A stretch of DNA of 62,388 nucleotides. Origin: Sphingobacteriia bacterium (lineage in GTDB: Bacteria; Bacteroidota; Bacteroidia; NS11-12g; UBA955). The number at the start of each line of letters is the position of its first letter. Within the stretch, counting starts at the first letter, position 1. Shown here piece after piece: positions 35,448-45,600 of this stretch. The position numbers and the translations under genes are program-made. The stretch lies in NCBI GenBank assembly GCA_021151535.1, contig JAGKXC010000003.1, positions 1 to 62,388 of the forward strand. The letters run 5' to 3'. The notes under the pieces were generated by a model that saw only the letters and a list, made by a program, of their open reading frames with translations, had not been told where the DNA came from and ran no database searches.

Positions 35448-38423
35448 ATGAAAACCAATAAAACAACATTAGTCTTTTCGATTGTATTGGCAATCGCCTG
35501 TTTGTTCCAGTTGTCATTCACCTGGAAATCGCAACAGTTTGAAAAAGAAGCACATGCGTATGCTAAGAAGGCTGCAGAAAAGGGTGGAAATGAGAAAGAA
35601 GCTTATGTTCACTATTTAGACAGTTTGGGTAACGCTGAAATTTACAGCATTGGTATTGCTGGATTCACTTATTACGAGTGTAAACAGAAGGAAGTAAACC
35701 TTGGTTTGGACTTACGTGGTGGAATGAACGTAATCTTAGAAGTAGACAAAGGAGCCGTTGTAAAGGTATTGTCTAACGATGGCACCGACAAAGACATGAA
35801 TGCTGCGATTAATGCTGCGAATGCTGATGTTAGGGATAGAGGCTTGGATTTCGTAGATGCCTTTGTTGCAAACTTCAAGAAAATTGCGCCTAATCGTAAA
35901 TTGGTTAATTTATTTGCCAAAGGAAACAGAGGAACAATTCAAAGTACTAGCAGCGAAGATCAAGTGGTAAATTATATCCGTGAGGAAACGAATAATGCTG
36001 TAAACTTGGTTTATGAAGTTGTAGAAAAGCGTATCAACCAATCAAACGTAACCCAACCAACCATTAATATTATTGATGGAGGTAGAATTAGTGTTGAATT
36101 ACCAGGTGTAGACAACCCACGTAGAATGGAAGACTTGATTGAAAAGAGTGCCAAATTGGAATTCTACGAGGTTTATGGTAATAATGGTAAAAGAATGGAT
36201 GGCAAAAGAATTTATGACGCGTTGATTCGTGCTTCTGCTTTGGCTGCAGTTGCAACAAAGCCAGAAGTAGCAGATACAACTGCTTCATCCGATTCTGCCT
36301 CAACAGTTGCATCCGTGGCTGTAGATTCTAATAAAACTGAAACTTCTAAAGTAGTTGATAATAAAGCTGGCAACAGTCTATCTAAAATACTAACTCCATT
36401 CGGTCAGAACGGTATGGGTGCTTCTATTTGTGTGGTTAAAAAATCAAACCGTGCAACTTTAGAAAAAATGTTGAGTACAGATGCTCGTTTGATGGAAGTT
36501 TTGGCAACTGAAAATGCAAAAGTTGCATTTAGCGCAAAGCCAAGAGATTATGATGCAAGTGGTCAACCTGTTGCAAATGCCGATGAATATTTTGTGTATT
36601 TCCTGAAAATGGATAGAGATGGCAAGGCTGCTTTGGCTGCTGAGGAAGAAAACATCATTAACGATGCGCGTGTGAATACTTCCCAAACAGGTGAGTTGGA
36701 AGTTTCTATGGAAATGACTAGTGAAGCTGCTACACAATGGGCTCAAATCACTGGATCAAACGTGGGTAATTATATAGCAATTGTATTGGATAACAGAGTT
36801 TACTCTGCTCCGGTTGTAAATGGAAAGATTCCTGGTGGACAAAGCAATATTACAGGTAATTTTGATATTCGTGAAGCAAATGACTTAGCGAATGTATTGA
36901 AAGCAGGTAAATTGCCAGCTCCTGCAAAAATTGTTGCAAGTGAACAAGTGGGTGCTACTTTGGGTGATGAAGCAAAGTCAAAAGGTTTAATGTCTTTGAT
37001 TTTTGGTTTCTTGTCTACGATTTTATTCATGGTTTTGTATTACAACCGAGCTGGTTGGATTGCGATTGTTGCCGTATTTGGTAACGTTTTCTTGATCTTT
37101 GGTACATTGTCAAGTTTGGGTGCGGCATTAACACTTCCTGGTATCGCTGGTATCATCTTAACAGTGGGTATGGCGGTAGACGCTAACGTGTTGATTTATG
37201 AAAGAATCAAGGATGAATTGCTTTTAGGTAAAGGTATTAAAACGGCTATTGATTTAGGTTTCAAACACGCTTTAGGTGCAATCTTAGATTCAAACGTAAC
37301 TACTTTATTGGCAGGTGTAATTTTAACATTCGCAGGTGCGGGTCCAACTTATGGTTTCGCAGTGATTTTGGTAATTGGTATTTTCAGTTCAATGTACACC
37401 GCGTTGTTTATTACTAGAATGATGTTGGAAAGAAGAGCTGAAAGAGGTTTAGATACCAAATTTGGTTTTGATTGGAACAAGAACTTCTTAAAGGGTAAAA
37501 ATATTGATTTCGTATCTCGTAGAAAAGTTTACTATTTGATTTCATCTCCTATCATCTTGGCAGGTATTATTTCTTTTGCCATGAAGGGTGGATTGAGCAC
37601 TGGTATCGATTTTAAAGGTGGTAACTCATTTGTAATAAAGTTTGATAAAACAGCTAATTATACTGGTGATCAAATTAAGCACACTTTGGATGAAGCTTTC
37701 AAAGGAAGTGCGAATGAAGTAAAAACATACGGTGAAGAAGGTCAGTTTAGAATTGTAACAACTTATAAATTGTCTTCAGATAGCAAAGAAGGTAGAGATT
37801 CAGTTAAAGCTGATGTTTTGGGTGCTTTGAAAGGATTCAAAATGGTTGGCGATGATCCAGTTGTTCGTTCTCAAAGAGTAGGAGCTTCAATCGCAACTTC
37901 AACTAGAGATAAAAGTGCTTTCTTGGTATTGCTTACCGTAATAGGTATGTTTATATACATCGTATTCCGATTCAGAAGCGTTGCTTATGGTTTGGGTGCA
38001 ACAATAGCATTGATTCACGATATTGTATTTGTATTGGCAGTTTTCTCAATTTTGGATGGTATTGTTCCATTCCCATTGGAATTCGACCAGCACTTAATTG
38101 CAGCATTGTTAACCTTGTTAGGTTACTCAATGAACGATACGGTAATTGTATTTGACCGTATTCGTGAGTTCTTGGCAGAAAAGCGTGGCGATATGAACGA
38201 TGCTCACACAATTAATTCGGCGATCAATGAAACATTGTCTCGTACTATTATTACTGCTTCTACAGTATTCTTGGTAGTATTAATATTATTCTTGTTCGGG
38301 GGTGATGCATTGAAAGGTTTCTCACTAGCAATGTTGATTGGTGTTATTGTAGGTACTTATTCTTCAATTTGTATCGCTACACCAGTGGTAATTGACTTTG
38401 CTTCTAAAAAGAAACAGAAATAA
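35448..38423 (+). CDS. secDF: Protein translocase subunit SecDF (fused SecD and SecF)
   Basis: A 991-residue fusion of SecD and SecF, the proton-driven membrane complex that helps SecYEG complete export. SecD half: first membrane helix at about 8-25, the D1 motif LGLDLRGGMNVILEVD, a periplasmic domain with a Ser/Thr/Ala-rich insertion (about 275-305), and helices from about 510 on. SecF half from about 690, with GIDFKGGNSF, VGASIA and the VFDRIREFLAEKRG loop. Fusion is usual in Bacteroidota. The start is ATG 35448. A TATTTTCG box at 35409-35416 is a one-mismatch -7 candidate. A strong terminator follows at 38446-38475. Confidence 0.95.
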   Translation: MKTNKTTLVFSIVLAIACLFQLSFTWKSQQFEKEAHAYAKKAAEKGGNEKEAYVHYLDSLGNAEIYSIGIAGFTYYECKQKEVNLGLDLRGGMNVILEVDKGAVVKVLSNDGTDKDMNAAINAANADVRDRGLDFVDAFVANFKKIAPNRKLVNLFAKGNRGTIQSTSSEDQVVNYIREETNNAVNLVYEVVEKRINQSNVTQPTINIIDGGRISVELPGVDNPRRMEDLIEKSAKLEFYEVYGNNGKRMDGKRIYDALIRASALAAVATKPEVADTTASSDSASTVASVAVDSNKTETSKVVDNKAGNSLSKILTPFGQNGMGASICVVKKSNRATLEKMLSTDARLMEVLATENAKVAFSAKPRDYDASGQPVANADEYFVYFLKMDRDGKAALAAEEENIINDARVNTSQTGELEVSMEMTSEAATQWAQITGSNVGNYIAIVLDNRVYSAPVVNGKIPGGQSNITGNFDIREANDLANVLKAGKLPAPAKIVASEQVGATLGDEAKSKGLMSLIFGFLSTILFMVLYYNRAGWIAIVAVFGNVFLIFGTLSSLGAALTLPGIAGIILTVGMAVDANVLIYERIKDELLLGKGIKTAIDLGFKHALGAILDSNVTTLLAGVILTFAGAGPTYGFAVILVIGIFSSMYTALFITRMMLERRAERGLDTKFGFDWNKNFLKGKNIDFVSRRKVYYLISSPIILAGIISFAMKGGLSTGIDFKGGNSFVIKFDKTANYTGDQIKHTLDEAFKGSANEVKTYGEEGQFRIVTTYKLSSDSKEGRDSVKADVLGALKGFKMVGDDPVVRSQRVGASIATSTRDKSAFLVLLTVIGMFIYIVFRFRSVAYGLGATIALIHDIVFVLAVFSILDGIVPFPLEFDQHLIAALLTLLGYSMNDTVIVFDRIREFLAEKRGDMNDAHTINSAINETLSRTIITASTVFLVVLILFLFGGDALKGFSLAMLIGVIVGTYSSICIATPVVIDFASKKKQK

Positions 38424-38445
38424 AATTTAACACTTCGAAATATCG

Positions 38446-38480
38446 AAAAGCGGAGTGATTATTCACTCCGCTTTTTTTTT
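38446..38480 (+). terminator. Rho-independent terminator of secDF
   Basis: A 13-bp perfect stem (AAAAGCGGAGTGA with TCACTCCGCTTTT), a four-base loop, and a run of T residues follow the secDF stop by 23 bases. Confidence 0.9.
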
Positions 38481-38515
38481 ACCCCATATTTAAAATAGAA
38501 TTTGAAATTAATTAT

Positions 38516-39739
38516 ATGAGAACCCAATACCCTTTGAGTAATGAATTAATGGAGCAAATTGCAGGTGAATTTGGAACTCCCGTTTACGTGTATCATGGTG
38601 AAACTATTGAACAACAGTACAACCGTTTGAAAAATGCTTTTCCTGGTGTAAAAGTGAAATTACATTATGCCTTGAAAGCACTAAATAATATTAATATCCT
38701 TAAACTACTTAAGAAACAAGGAGCAGGTTTGGATGCTGTTTCTATTCAGGAAGTGCATCTGGGAATTCGCGCTGGCTATTCACCCCAAGAAATTATGTTT
38801 ACGCCTAATTGTGTGGACTTTGAAGAAATTCAAGAAGCGGTTGCCTTGGGCGTACATATTAATATTGATAACATTTCCGTATTAGAGCGATTTGGGGCTG
38901 AATATGGAAATTCGATTCCTGTTTGTATTCGTTTAAATCCACATATAATGGCCGGCGGACATTCACATATCTCAGTTGGTCATATTGATTCAAAATTCGG
39001 AATTTCGATATATCAGTTGCGTCATGTTGTTAGGGTTGTTGATAGTCTTAACATTCATGTAAACGGACTTCATATGCACACAGGAAGTGATATTTTAGAT
39101 GCAGATGTTTTTTTGCAAGGTGCGGAGTTGTTGTTTGATGCCGCGAGATCTTTCCCCAATTTGGATTTCATGGATTTCGGCTCTGGATTTAAAGTTGGAT
39201 ATAAGCCTGATGATAATGTTACAGATATCGAACAAATTGGATCTAAAATAGCGAAAGCATTTATCACATTTTGTGAAGAGTATGGAAGAGAACTTGAATT
39301 GTGGTTTGAGCCAGGTAAATTCATTGTAAGTCAATCGGGATCTCTGTTGGTAAAAGCCAATGTTATTAAACAAACCACTTCAACAGTGTTTGTGGGAGTG
39401 AATAGTGGTCAGAATCATTTGATTCGTCCTATGTTCTACGATGCATATCACCATATCGAGAATATCTCGAATCCTGATGGAAATGAGCGTTTATATTCGG
39501 TTGTTGGTTATATATGCGAAACAGATACATTGGGCTATGACAGGAAATTAAATGAAGTTAGGGAAGGAGATATATTAAGAATTGCCAATGCCGGCGCTTA
39601 TGGAATTACAATGAGTAATAATTATAATGCTCGATTACGTCCTGCAGAAGTACTTGTTATGAACGGAGAAGCTCGTATGATCCGCAGAAGAGAAACATTA
39701 GAAGATATTGTAAGAACAGAAATAGATTTGGGCGATTAA
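38516..39739 (+). CDS. lysA: Diaminopimelate decarboxylase LysA
   Basis: A 407-residue PLP enzyme of alanine-racemase fold III that decarboxylates meso-diaminopimelate to lysine. Key residues: PLP lysine K54 in HYALKALNN, phosphate-binding and barrel residues in HMHTGSDI and MDFGSGFKVGY, the substrate-binding EPGKF, the active-site cysteine in CETDTLGYDR, and GAYGITMSNNYNARLRP near the C-terminus. Length is normal. It stands alone between two terminators and is not linked to other lysine or peptidoglycan genes here. Confidence 0.93.
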   Translation: MRTQYPLSNELMEQIAGEFGTPVYVYHGETIEQQYNRLKNAFPGVKVKLHYALKALNNINILKLLKKQGAGLDAVSIQEVHLGIRAGYSPQEIMFTPNCVDFEEIQEAVALGVHINIDNISVLERFGAEYGNSIPVCIRLNPHIMAGGHSHISVGHIDSKFGISIYQLRHVVRVVDSLNIHVNGLHMHTGSDILDADVFLQGAELLFDAARSFPNLDFMDFGSGFKVGYKPDDNVTDIEQIGSKIAKAFITFCEEYGRELELWFEPGKFIVSQSGSLLVKANVIKQTTSTVFVGVNSGQNHLIRPMFYDAYHHIENISNPDGNERLYSVVGYICETDTLGYDRKLNEVREGDILRIANAGAYGITMSNNYNARLRPAEVLVMNGEARMIRRRETLEDIVRTEIDLGD

Positions 39740-39801
39740 TTTCTGAAATAACTTCATTAGCCTATTCAGATAGTTTAATTTTGATTTGGGAATGATCGTA
39801 T

Positions 39802-39837
39802 AAAATAAAAGGGACCCCTAAGAGTCCCTTTTATTTT
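39802..39837. terminator. Bidirectional terminator between lysA and the Sus-like operon
   Basis: A 14-bp perfect stem (AAAATAAAAGGGAC with GTCCCTTTTATTTT) and an 8-base loop lie between two convergent genes. T-rich sequence on both sides lets it work in both directions. Confidence 0.88.
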
Positions 39838-39862
39838 ATCAAGTCTTTCTAAAACGTGAAAT

Positions 39863-40765
39863 TTACTCACATTTTGTATTTAACCAATATTCATAATAAC
39901 CGCCAAACTGTTGGCCTGGATCAGGACCATCAACCATATCGTTTTGGTTAACTACTTTCTTTCTTACAATTCGAACTTGCATTGAAAGTATTTTGGCATT
40001 GGTAGGGTTGTAAGGTGCAAACAATTTATTGGGGATTATACTGAATTTAAATTTGCCCCCACCCAAATTTTTCATCGCCAATTCAGAGAAATTCCCTGCT
40101 TGTTTTTCATTTGCTGCAATGGTGATAAATGTGCTCGCACCAGTTCTAGCTTTGATGAAAACATAGAAATCGTCTTTGTTTTTCAAAGAGTCTTTGGTGT
40201 CTACATTTCTATCATAGTATAAGGTGAATACATCGTTACCACTAATACTTAAGGTGTCTTTAACGGCTTTGGTTGGGAAGCAATAAACTTTTTGTGGGCC
40301 ACTAACGGGTGCTACAAAATCAATTTTCAAGTCCTCTGTTTTACATTCACTTCCATTTGCACCCGCGCCACCGTCTTTGAATTTCAATAACAAAGAAATG
40401 TCTTTTGCATACAAATCAGCGGGAGTTACTTCGTAAAACTTTGTAGGAATCATGCGGTAATAGTATACATCATCCCCAGCATGTGTTAAACGCAAAGCTT
40501 CGTTGCTTTCATTCCATTTGCCATTGTTAAGTGGATGTCCAACTGGATGTTCCTTCGGACTCCATGTCCACATGTACAAAGGTTGTACACCACCCAACAT
40601 ATTAGGAACCCCTGCGAATTCACATTTTTTCAAATCTACCCAAATGGTAATGGAATCATTTGGATTAATGGGATCAGGAGTAGCCCAAGCTTTTTGAGCA
40701 TAACTATTTTGCATCGCCCCGAAAAACAGAGAGAAAGCAATCAATACTAATTTAAAATTTTTCAT
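39863..40765 (-). CDS. Secreted protein of unknown family, last gene of the SusC/SusD operon
   Basis: A 300-residue exported protein with signal peptide MKNFKLVLIAFSLFFGAMQNSYAQ and a cleavage site before KAWATPDP. I do not recognise a named domain. The N-terminal half (PINPNDSITIWVDLKKCEF, YMWTWSPKEHP, VYYYRMIPTKFY) resembles a carbohydrate-binding Ig-like module of the kind seen in SusE/SusF-type proteins; a similar pattern (VFTLYYDRNVDTKDSL) recurs in the second half, suggesting two modules. There is no lipobox, so it is periplasmic or exported further. Its place at the end of the operon points to glycan or ligand binding; this is inference. An ATG at 40768 is an alternative start. Confidence 0.65.
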   Translation of the reverse strand: MKNFKLVLIAFSLFFGAMQNSYAQKAWATPDPINPNDSITIWVDLKKCEFAGVPNMLGGVQPLYMWTWSPKEHPVGHPLNNGKWNESNEALRLTHAGDDVYYYRMIPTKFYEVTPADLYAKDISLLLKFKDGGAGANGSECKTEDLKIDFVAPVSGPQKVYCFPTKAVKDTLSISGNDVFTLYYDRNVDTKDSLKNKDDFYVFIKARTGASTFITIAANEKQAGNFSELAMKNLGGGKFKFSIIPNKLFAPYNPTNAKILSMQVRIVRKKVVNQNDMVDGPDPGQQFGGYYEYWLNTKCE

Positions 40766-40779
40766 CATTTAGGACTTAA

Positions 40780-41277
40780 TTATTTGCGGGTGAACCAAAG
40801 ATGATAGCTTACGGTACGTTTGCCACCACAAATTTTATTGAACTTCAATACCAAATTGGCATCTTGAGGTCTAACTGGTTTCAAGAGTGAAACTGTAGCT
40901 TCTTCTGCTGTACCTGCTTCGAAAACGATTTTACTTGGGTAAGTTGGATTGTCGAAACCCCATTTTCCACTAGTTTTAGGGAAAAGGTTCGCGCCTGCTC
41001 CTGCGGTTAAAGAATAATCGCCAGCTTCTGTGAAGGTAGCTTCCACGGGAGTTCCATCAATGTAAACGTCGGAAACATCCAATAATGTATCACTTTCTAC
41101 GAAAGCCAACATTTGGTTTACATCAATTTGGTCTACGCGGTATAGTACCCAAGTAGATTTGGTTAAACCTTCCGTTTGGCTTGGCGCTGGACCTAGAGTT
41201 TTCTGTTCCGGTTTGCAACTGCCGATAGCAAAAACCAATATTAAGGCGCTGATTACGGGAATTATTGTCTTTTTCAT
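40780..41277 (-). CDS. Small Sus-operon lipoprotein
   Basis: A 165-residue lipoprotein with signal MKKTIIPVISALILVFAIGSC and the lipobox cysteine at about residue 21. The mature part is a single beta-rich domain (STWVLYRVDQIDVNQML, GKWGFDNPTYPSKIVFEAG) similar in layout to DUF5004/lipocalin-like Bacteroidota lipoproteins; I cannot place it in a named family with certainty. Its ATG overlaps the SusD stop codon (TAATG), which suggests translational coupling. Probably a surface or periplasmic binding accessory of the SusCD transporter. Confidence 0.65.
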   Translation of the reverse strand: MKKTIIPVISALILVFAIGSCKPEQKTLGPAPSQTEGLTKSTWVLYRVDQIDVNQMLAFVESDTLLDVSDVYIDGTPVEATFTEAGDYSLTAGAGANLFPKTSGKWGFDNPTYPSKIVFEAGTAEEATVSLLKPVRPQDANLVLKFNKICGGKRTVSYHLWFTRK

Positions 41278-42653
41278 TAGTTACATCCTCCTGTTGGGTT
41301 AATTTCAAAGATGGTTGTTTTTTCTGTAATAGGAAATTGTAGCACAAATCCAGGGCAGTTCCATGCATGTCCTCTAACATATAGGTTTTGCCCTTCTATA
41401 GCACCCAATCGTTTGATTTCATTGGTTCTGTCACCGCTAAACATCAATTCAATTCTTCTTTGAAATCTTGTTTCAGTGATGATTTGATCTGCAGTGGCAG
41501 AACTGCTCAATTTGCGGTTGTCATTGGTGTAAGCACGGTCAATAATTTTATTAATATCATCAACAGCAACTGTTAAATCGCCACCAGATTTGGCCAAAGA
41601 TTCTGCTCTAATCAAATACATTTGTGTTAAGTGCAACAAGGGTACATCAAAATATGGAGCATTAAATGCTTCTGTTTTGATAAACTCATTCTGTGCACCC
41701 GCGTTCACAACGGTTAACATTTTTACACGTAAATCAGAAGTATCCTTGATTGAAGCGTAGAAAGCTTTATCTACCTGACAGGTTGGATTACCAGGAGCGT
41801 AATTATCTGTAAAACCACCACTTCTCTTGTCGCTCGCACTTGTGCTTACGATTTTGAAAATGTATTCAGAACTCGCTTTGGCTGTGTAAAGATTGGTGGT
41901 GTCTGTGAATTGGTAATTGCCAGAATTAATAATTTCACTGGCCAAAGCAGCTGCAACACTATATTGTCCCATTTGGAAATTCACATGTGCCAGCAAAGCT
42001 TTTGCAGCATCTTTGTTTGCATAGTTTCCATTAGAAGCCGGTAATAAATTCGCAGCTTCAGAAGCATCAGCAATAATTTGCTCATATGCTTCTTTAACTG
42101 ATTTTCTTGGTTGTGGCTTGGTAGAGGCAGAGGTTACAATCGCAATTCCAGGATGTAAATTATCCGTTGTTGACCCATAGGGCTGAGCAAACATGCGGAC
42201 TGCTGTAAAATGACAGAAAGCTCGGATAAATTTGATCTCTCCATTCATTCTATCTTGATCGGATTGAGAAAGTGCAACTCGGCTCATGTTATCTTGAACG
42301 AAGTTCGCCCTGAATATAACGCGATATAAGCTAGCGTAAAATCCGCCACATGTGCTATTGAAAAACAATACGTTATGGTTGTATAGTTCTTTCAAATCGT
42401 TGTTGTTCGGTAAGGACAAGTTATCCGATTGCATTTCGCTCATCATTTGAGCAAATCCACCGAAAGTATTGGCTAATTCATTGTAGCTGCTGTTCAAAAG
42501 TCGCTGCAAATCATCGGCATTGTTAATTGCGCTATCTACCAACAATTCATTTGGCGGAGGCGTTTCAATCCATTTATCGCAACTCACAACACCTACTCCA
42601 ACCGTTGTTAGGGTGAGGGCGATAAGCGCAGAGGTTAATTGGTTTGTTTTCAT
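41277..42653 (-). CDS. SusD/RagB-family nutrient-binding outer membrane lipoprotein
   Basis: A 458-residue SusD-like lipoprotein, the lid that captures ligand over the SusC channel. The signal peptide ends at the lipobox VVSC (about residue 25), then DKWIETPPPNELLVDSAINN, typical of the family. TPR-like helices span about 90-250 (FIRAFCHFTAVRMFAQPYG, AKALLAHVNFQMGQYSVAA), and the C-terminal SusD domain ends with RFQRRIELMFSGDRTNEIKRLGA. It lies two bases after susC and overlaps the next gene. Ligand unknown: no glycoside hydrolase is near. Confidence 0.92.
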   Translation of the reverse strand: MKTNQLTSALIALTLTTVGVGVVSCDKWIETPPPNELLVDSAINNADDLQRLLNSSYNELANTFGGFAQMMSEMQSDNLSLPNNNDLKELYNHNVLFFNSTCGGFYASLYRVIFRANFVQDNMSRVALSQSDQDRMNGEIKFIRAFCHFTAVRMFAQPYGSTTDNLHPGIAIVTSASTKPQPRKSVKEAYEQIIADASEAANLLPASNGNYANKDAAKALLAHVNFQMGQYSVAAALASEIINSGNYQFTDTTNLYTAKASSEYIFKIVSTSASDKRSGGFTDNYAPGNPTCQVDKAFYASIKDTSDLRVKMLTVVNAGAQNEFIKTEAFNAPYFDVPLLHLTQMYLIRAESLAKSGGDLTVAVDDINKIIDRAYTNDNRKLSSSATADQIITETRFQRRIELMFSGDRTNEIKRLGAIEGQNLYVRGHAWNCPGFVLQFPITEKTTIFEINPTGGCN

Positions 42654-42655
42654 GA

Positions 42656-45600
42656 TTAGAATGACAAATTAATGGAAAGACTGATACTCTTCTCTTGAGG
42701 AGTAGTTAAATAGGTAATGCTACCGCTCATATTTCTATCGGTTGCGTTTTCAAAGTCACGGGCAATCTCAGGGTCGATGCCGGTGTAACGTGTCCAAGTT
42801 AACAAGTTGGTTCCTACCAACATGATGCGCATTGCATCGAACTTAGATTTTTTCAACCAAGCCGATGGCATTCTGTAAGAAACGCTTAAAGTTCTTAAAC
42901 GAACGTATGTGCCATCTTGTAACCACAAATCAGTGTTGATCCATGGGGTAGTAGAACCGTGGTTGAAGGTGCTCAAAGTCATCTTCGGATACAAAGCATT
43001 CGCATCGCCAGGAGCTTGCCAACGATCCAAAACACGGCGGTCCATGTTCCAATCAGTTACCATGCTCAACTGACGTTTTACTGAGCTTTCGAAAATGCTA
43101 CCACCGATGTTATAGTAAATGTTGGCGTTTAATTCCCAGTTTTTGTACGTGAATACGTTACCCAAGTTACCGAAAGCCTTTGGCAATACATTGCCTACGG
43201 CTACACGGTTTGCAGGATCCCATTTGTAGGTTTCATTACCATTCAAATCCAAATAAATTGGCGCACCAGTATTGGGGTCTATTCTAGAAAATCTTACCAA
43301 GAAGTTTGTTCCAACAGGCTGGTTCACTACAACACGGGTATCGTTTGTACCACCGGAAATTGCGTCTGGGGTATAAATTCCAATTGACGTGATTTTGTTT
43401 GCGTTCTTGGCGATGTTGAAGTTTGTTGTCCAATTTACATTTTTCTTACGAATGTTGATGGTCTTTAGAGAAAATTCAACACCTTGGTTTGTAATCTGCC
43501 CAACATTATCATAGTAATTTCCAAAACCAGTAGACACAGGGATATTAACGTTCATTATAACATCAGTGGTAAGTTTATGGTAATAAGTAATATCGCCCGA
43601 AATTCTATTTTTCAAGAATCCGTATTCAATACCTGCATCAAAGTTGGTAGTTGTTTCCCAACGCAAATTGGGGTTTTCCAAACGAGCGGGAGCCAACGTT
43701 GGTTGCGTGTTATAACGTGGTAAGTTAGAACTTGGCGTAATTGTACCCCAACGAGCATAGTTGTCGAAATTCGCATTACCGCTTCGTCCGATACCCGCAC
43801 GCGCTTTCAAGAAATTGATCCAACGCTGTTTTTTAATGAATGATTCTTCACTCAAAATATAGCCAATAGCCGCTGCAGGGAAGAAGCCATAACGATTGTT
43901 TCTACCGAAACGTGAACTACCGTCCCAACGGCTTGTAACCTGGAAGTTGAATTTGTTTTTGTAAGAGTAATTGAAACGACCGAAATAAGAGATAAACGCC
44001 CATTCGTATGGGGTTCTTGAATAAGTAACAGCGGTTGCTGTATGGGTTGAATCCGTAATAAAAGCAGATGGGGCGATAGGGTTTTTGTCGATCGGACCGG
44101 CCGCGTCGAAATTCTCTACATATTTGCCTTTGCTAATACTTTTTTGGAATTCATGACCTAACATGGCCGCGATGCTGTGGTTCCGGCCTAAATCTTTATT
44201 GTATTGTAATGTTGTATAGTAGTTGCGATTGGCAGTCCAAGTTGGGAACCATTTTGCATCACCTTGGAATGCATAATTAGCATTATAATACTTGATTAAT
44301 GCGGCAGGCTCATACAACTGTTCATTATAATCCATGTAATCATAAGAACCACTCACATTCCATACTAAGTTTTTAGCCAAATCAACACTCAAAGAAGCGT
44401 TGTTAATGGTTCTCACTTCAACCGTTCTCCAACTCTTTAAATCACGGATGGTTTGTAAACCTACAGGTGTGATATAAGATTTGGTAGCACTGTCGTATAA
44501 TGGTTGCAATGGGTATATGTTCAACATGGTACTCATGGCGCTTCCTAAACCACCGGCCCAAGAGGCGTCAACACGGTGGTTTGTACCTTGGCTTAAAGAA
44601 TGAGAAAGTTGCAAGTTTACACCTTTTATGGGTTTGAAATCCATGTTAACTCTCTCTGCTACACGATTATAGCTATTGCCAATGATGAAGCTTCCATTAT
44701 CGTCGTAACTTAATATTCCTTTTACTGCAAAGTTCTTTCCCACATAATTTCCTGAAATATTATAGTTCTGTTTTGAACCCCTACCGATAACTTGATCAAC
44801 CCAGTTGGTATTTATTTTTTGCGCTTGATCCCATGTCATTCTAACACCAATTAATGATAAATCAGGTGTGCCAACATGACCGTCATTCTGCCAAGCTTCT
44901 TGATAAAGTTGCAACCATTCTGGGCCACTCAACATATTTGGTTTTTTTGTGGGTTCAGAAATACCCCAACGTGCACTAACGTCGAATTTTAGGCCTTTTT
45001 TCTTAGCGCGCTTGGTTGTAATTAATATTACACCGTTCGCACCCCTAGAACCATAAATACTTGTTGCTGCTGCGTCTTTCAAGATTTCAATATTTTCAAT
45101 ATCATCTGGATTGATTGAAGCCAAAGGGTTATTATTAAAACCACCTCCATAATTTGAACCATTGGCTCTATTCATGAAATAGTCTTGGGTAACTGGAATA
45201 CCATCAATTACATACAATGGGTCTCCCGCAGCAGAAATACTAGAAGCACCCCTGATTCTAATCAATGATGCACTACCAGCCATACCGCTTCCTACAATAA
45301 CTTGAACGCCCGTAGCTTTACCTTGCAAAGCGGCTTCAAAGCTAGGAGCAGGCATATCGGTGATGTCTTTCCCTGAAACTGTGGCAATGGAACCCACTAC
45401 ATTTCTGCGCGTTTGGCGGCCATAACCAACAATTACAACTCCTTCCATCGCAGTAATGCCAGTTTGAAGTGATAGATTCACAATGGTATTTCCTCCGTTG
45501 GTGATAGTTACCATTGAAGCCCCGTCTTCCATTTGTTCCTTGGTGAAAACAATTTGGTAGGTACCTGGTGCAATCCCAGCAATTGAATAACTACCGTCAA

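Larger units (their letters stand above)
1468..43600. repeat. Dispersed 9-mer ATCGCCCGA (11 copies inside genes)
   Basis: Exact copies at 2509, 3052, 11018, 17355, 24501, 32440, 33516 and 43592 (plus orientation) and at 1468, 4507 and 34603 (reverse). Nine are followed by A, giving ATCGCCCGAA. They lie within coding regions on both strands and in different frames. This entry marks the span of the family, not a continuous repeat. Confidence 0.55.
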
